Positions 19,709-23,410 of a DNA stretch of 23,410 nt are shown here, piece by piece. This DNA comes from Tubiluchus corallicola (taxonomy: Eukaryota > Priapulida > Priapulimorpha > Priapulimorphida > Tubiluchidae). The stretch spans positions 1-23,410 of the forward strand of contig JAQGDQ010001399.1 of NCBI GenBank assembly GCA_030141605.1. The letters are read 5' to 3'. Numbering within the stretch: position 1 is the first letter of the stretch; each line of letters begins with the position of its first letter. The position numbers and the translations under genes were made by a program. The notes under the pieces were generated by a model. The model was not told where the DNA came from. It ran no database searches and saw nothing but the letters and a program-made list of their open reading frames with translations.

Positions 19709-20788
19709 ATGGTGAAGCTAGCTTCTCGAAAACTAGAAATCTCGAAATATTCTTTTTTGTTATTTTTAGTGACATTTTGCACTTTTTTAATTCAAAATAA
19801 TCGACGAAGAAAAGACAATCTATATCAGCGCACAGAATTAAGTCAACATGTTGGTAATTCTTTAGCTTGTGCATGTCAAACACATGGAAGTTGGTACTTT
19901 AACTATTGTTTTTGTCATCCGGGGTATACCGGCGGCCAATGCTGTGAAAAGTTGCCCATTAATAATGACACACTGAGAAAATGTCCTAACTTAAAGCAGT
20001 CAGTAACTTTCGATAAACACATGCTTAAGACTTATCTATCAGCAAGCTGTTTTATCCATCCACTCACAGGTATAATTCAGGTTCCGTTGTTTGTTTGGAA
20101 AATTGCGCAAGAAACGGAACTTGGTAGGTGGACTATAAAGCGTCCTCAAGGCGACCGCGTACGCGAACATATGGAAGGTTTCCATGGTTACAGTGAACTA
20201 CCAACAGATCTAGGCAACTTAGTCGAACTTGGTGCTGGACCATTTACACAAAGTTTTTACCTGTTGATGAAGAAAAAGCAATTAAATGTAACTCATATCA
20301 CTCTTGTTGAACCTATGGCTGAATTGTATATGAAACACGTGAATACATGTACTTACAAAAATGGTCGGATTCTTAATTACCCTACAACTATTGTTTCTTC
20401 TCCAGCAGAATCATTCTCTAAGCCGGGTACATTCGACTCACTTATAAGTGTCAATGTAATAGAACACGCACAGGATGCTCTGCTGTTTCTTCACAATGCC
20501 TACACATTGTTGAAAGACAATGGCATAATAATCTGGCATGACCGATGGTACGAGAATCCAGAGCAGGGCAATTGTGTATTGGGATCGTTTGAACTTCACC
20601 CAATTCGAATTTCATTACTCGTGGTCAAAAAATATTTAGCCGCATTCGATCCAATTTTCATAAACTGTGAACCGACTTCTGAAAGTTTAAAGCGAAAGTG
20701 TAATGAAACAGCTATATATTACATAGGAAGGAAGAAAATTGGGTATGATAACACGTTTGCAGAGGGAAATCTAACAATTATGTGCTGA
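19709..20788 (+). CDS. Membrane-anchored EGF-like/SAM-dependent methyltransferase protein
   Basis: A 359-codon intronless frame. Residues 14-28 are a hydrophobic anchor followed by NNRRRK, giving a short type II-like N-terminus. Residues 54-79 contain six cysteines ending in CFCHPGYTGGQCC, the second half of an EGF-like fold. A class I methyltransferase domain follows. NLVELGAGPFTQ (169-180) is the SAM-binding glycine loop, LVEPM (198-202) carries the acidic residue at the end of strand 2, and FDSLISVNVIEHAQDA (241-256) matches the strand 4 region. The conserved-looking HMEGFHGYSELP lies before the glycine loop. The substrate is unknown; a lumenal or extracellular small molecule or glycan is possible. 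The frame stays open upstream to a non-ATG codon at 19604, and another ATG at 19667 is possible. I chose 19709 because AAGATGG has A at -3 and G at +4. Confidence 0.85.
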   Translation: MVKLASRKLEISKYSFLLFLVTFCTFLIQNNRRRKDNLYQRTELSQHVGNSLACACQTHGSWYFNYCFCHPGYTGGQCCEKLPINNDTLRKCPNLKQSVTFDKHMLKTYLSASCFIHPLTGIIQVPLFVWKIAQETELGRWTIKRPQGDRVREHMEGFHGYSELPTDLGNLVELGAGPFTQSFYLLMKKKQLNVTHITLVEPMAELYMKHVNTCTYKNGRILNYPTTIVSSPAESFSKPGTFDSLISVNVIEHAQDALLFLHNAYTLLKDNGIIIWHDRWYENPEQGNCVLGSFELHPIRISLLVVKKYLAAFDPIFINCEPTSESLKRKCNETAIYYIGRKKIGYDNTFAEGNLTIMC

Positions 20789-21599
20789 TCTACTGTTGTT
20801 CTGTGGGCTAGCTAAAATCAACTGTGGTTGCAGTGTGATGGAATTTAAGAAAGTTTAAAAAACATAATGCGTGCATGGTTTTCGGATTATGCAAACTAGA
20901 AGAAGTTGTCACTTTACAGGTCTTATTTATAATTTTGTTTGATTTTCTCTTTTTGTGAGCCCTTTTCGTGCTGCTGAAGCCACACGGGAGAGCACTAACT
21001 AGGAGTTAACCAACAAAGACACTTAATCAAGAAAGAGGAAGAAGAAATTTACAAGCTTTACTCGTCCGTAAAAAAGTTATTACGTTAAATGATGTAATCA
21101 AACACAGAGAGTGCAAAATTTCCAAAGCTTTATATTCTTACTGAGACAATATGGAACCGAGGAATCAATCTTTGTAACAGAACTCGTAGAAGATGATGAT
21201 GACGGTTTGTGTAAGGAAAACTCAGATTCAAATTTTCATTATTTCAGCGCAAATTTAACCACAATTAACCAACTATTAACAAATTGTTGACGTTAGGTGT
21301 ATTTTTTCGTTAGTGTTTTGCTGACAAAGGTGTTTTATATTACAATAAAGACCAAGCGGGGTAAAAAATTACCAGGCAATTCAAGTTGATACGATGTGAA
21401 TTTGTGAACTGATTTGTATTGTTTGTTTGAAAGTTATAAGCTCGAAAACTAATTGACCACATGCAACTATCTAACTATCTTTGTTGTAACTGCTTTATCC
21501 AAAAAATAGAGCTATTTTGTTGTTAGTTTTTGTATGGTTATAATCGATAATCACGTTATCTAAGTTAGTAATTTACATGCATCAAACTTATATTTTTTG
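20789..21599. other. 3' flank of the methyltransferase gene
   Basis: No coding frame is recognisable. A poly(A) signal candidate lies at 21344-21349. The stretch ends where recognisable LINE coding sequence begins, but I see no clean insertion boundary. Confidence 0.45.
21344..21349 (+). promoter_or_regulatory. Possible poly(A) signal (AATAAA)
   Basis: The first clear AATAAA on the gene strand after the methyltransferase stop, 556 bases downstream. Position and hexamer are the only support. Confidence 0.3.
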
Positions 21600-23410
21600 C
21601 TAAACCGTAACTACGTCTTAATTCTTTAATAGAACTCTCTATAATGACCGTATTAAACGCAAATTTGCTTCTGACTTGGATAATTCTGATTGGAAGGATG
21701 TATATACTACATCCGACACACAAGAAGCGTATAATTTATTTCTAGATAATTTCAAATGATGTACAATAACAATATAACTATAATTAACAACAATAATATA
21801 AATCCTGGTGCCATTAAAAAGCCATGGATTACACCTGCCATTTTAAATAGCATTAAATGTAAAAATAAGTTGTATAATCAACTTCTCAAGAATAATATTA
21901 ATTATGATCCCACTATTCGTGAATACAAACAGTATCGTAATAGGTTAAACAACATAATAAAACTCTCTAAATTTAATTATTATCAAAACAAACTAGAACA
22001 AGTTAAAACTAACTTGAAGAAAACGTGGATTATTATGAAAGAAATTTTACAGTCAAATAGAAAATCTGGTTCATATACTCTGGTTCAAAATTAACAACAA
22101 ATTAATAACTGACAATAAATCTGTCGCTTGTGCTTTCAACGAGCATTTCTCACAGATTGATCAAAAATTACCTGCAGAAATTCCAAATACTGGTGTCAAC
22201 CCTAAAGTTTATCTTAAGGGTGATTATCAGTCTACTCTTTTCTTCAGTTCTGATACAATAAATGAATTAAAATCTACATGTAAATCTTTCAACCGTAATA
22301 AAGGGGCAGGCTTTGACAACATTCTCCCCAAAGTCATAATTGATTTAATTGATAACTTAGATGCTCCTTTAACACATATAATCAATTGCTCATCAACAAC
22401 AGGAAAATTACCTTATCAACTTAAAAAATCAGTAATTATGCCTGTGTTTAAGGCTAAAGACTCCTTAAATATTAATAACTATAGACCTATATCATTATTG
22501 CCTTTTTTCTCTAAAATATTAGAAAAAATAGTCCATAAAAGATTATTAGACGACTTGAAAATACATAATGTACTTTATAATCATCAGTATGGCTTTAGAA
22601 AGGGTATTTCTACACAGCTAGCCCTAATAAATATAATAAACAACGTAATTAATTCATTAGAACAAAACGCTGTTGCCATTGGCATTTTTTGCGATCTCTC
22701 TAAGGCCTTTGATAAAGTTAATCATGCTTTTCTGTTAGGTAAGTTATTCCACTATGGCATTAGAGGGTTCGCATACTCATGGTTTGCTAATTATCTCAAG
22801 GACCAAACTCAAGCAGTCAGATGTAACAATCTTTCCAACGAAGCAATAGTCACACATGGAGTACCCCAGGGATCTATTTTGGGACCTATGTTGTTTTTGA
22901 TATACAATTAATGACTTACAAAACTGTATTACTGACAATGGAAAGGTCTTCCAATTTGCTGATGACACAAGTATTTTTTTCAAGATCAACAGCAAGTTAC
23001 TTGATACTAACATTATTAATAGTGAACTCAGTAAAATTACAGCCCGTTTAAAATCAATAACTTAGTACTAAACTCAACTAAAACTAAATACATTTTATTC
23101 CGAGCTCGTAACAAACCTATAAATATGAACAGTATTATAAAAATTGATGGTAATGCTGTAGAACAAGTAAGCGAAATAAAGTTCCTAGGGGTTATGTTAA
23201 ATGAACACCTAGATTGGAAACCACACTTAAATATGATTCATTCTAAAGTTGCTAAAAACATCGGGTTAATCAGTCGAGTTAAACATTGTTTTACAAAAGA
23301 ACATCTTATCACACTTTATAATTGTCTAGTACTGCCATACTTGACCTACTGTAATATACTTTGGGGGCACACCTACCCTTCAACTCTAGTTAAACTAAAC
23401 TCTCTACAAC
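21600..23410 (+). pseudogene. Frameshifted LINE (CR1/L2/Jockey-like) RT ORF, runs off the window
   Basis: The linker between endonuclease and RT is visible as RNYV (21608), RTLYNDRIKRKFASDL (from about 21630) and KKPWITPAILNSI (from about 21816). One frame, 22087-22911, then holds most of the RT fingers and palm: NRNKGAGFDNI, NNYRPISLLPFFSKILEKI, motif A CDLSKAFDKVNH (about 22690-22725) and motif B GVPQGSILGPMLF. After a frameshift the catalytic FADDTSIFF (about 22959-22985) is intact. A further frame reads LVLNSTKTKYILF, EIKFLGVMLNEHLDWKPHL and LVLPYLTYCNILWG to the last base. Breaks are small: near 21615, 21755, 22040-22087, 22903-22912 and 23060. The 5' end (endonuclease, ORF1) is missing and the 3' end is outside the window. 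Confidence 0.9.

Noticed and set aside
1-23410. CRISPR array, bacterial operon, tRNA or rRNA genes
   Set aside because: No spaced direct-repeat array with unique spacers, no Shine-Dalgarno-led gene clusters, and no cloverleaf or rRNA-like stretch was seen. A tRNA scan could not be run.

Overview
The window looks like invertebrate animal nuclear DNA. It is AT-rich (roughly one-third G+C by eye) and most of it is decayed or non-coding sequence. It holds remains of several non-LTR (LINE) retrotransposons and a BEL/Pao-type LTR retroelement. Only two genes look intact, and both are uninterrupted reading frames for type II membrane proteins. There are no bacterial operons, ribosome binding sites or dense coding. 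I cannot name the phylum from sequence alone; a sponge, cnidarian or similar marine invertebrate would fit.

Layout: 1-2191 is a large imperfect palindrome, a foldback-like element with 785-bp arms around a 621-bp loop. The outer 591 bp of the arms are identical and the inner parts are diverged. A 16-bp GTAC-centred tandem array lies at its outer edge and runs past it to about 2275. About 2712-3610 is a decayed LINE 3' part. A minus-strand gene at 4497-5498 encodes a GT-A-fold glycosyltransferase-like protein, and a small duplicated scrap of its C-terminal coding end lies downstream at 3842-3871. From 6540 to 8440 a LINE reverse-transcriptase relic is split by a BEL/Pao integrase relic. About 9060-10066 is a less AT-rich block with a decamer repeat and a minus-strand TATA-like sequence; it may be an LTR, but this is unproven.

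From about 11.19 to 17.83 kb two diverged collinear copies of an unidentified, apparently non-coding unit lie in tandem. The second copy is interrupted at a clean point by a 5'-truncated minus-strand LINE (15934-17420). After a gene-poor stretch, 19709-20788 encodes a membrane-anchored protein with an EGF-like segment followed by a class I SAM-dependent methyltransferase domain. The window ends inside a fairly well preserved plus-strand LINE (about 21600-23410) that keeps its catalytic FADD motif but carries several frameshifts.

The two intact genes are about 14 kb apart and are not an operon. Both predict a short cytoplasmic N-terminus, one membrane anchor and a lumenal catalytic domain, so both probably act in the secretory pathway. 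Both also have the same CCGCCATTT (YY1-like) word, in the same orientation relative to the gene, 310-390 bp upstream of the start codon. A shared pathway is speculation. The best candidates for something undescribed are the foldback element, the EGF-methyltransferase protein and the tandem unit at 11.2-17.8 kb.
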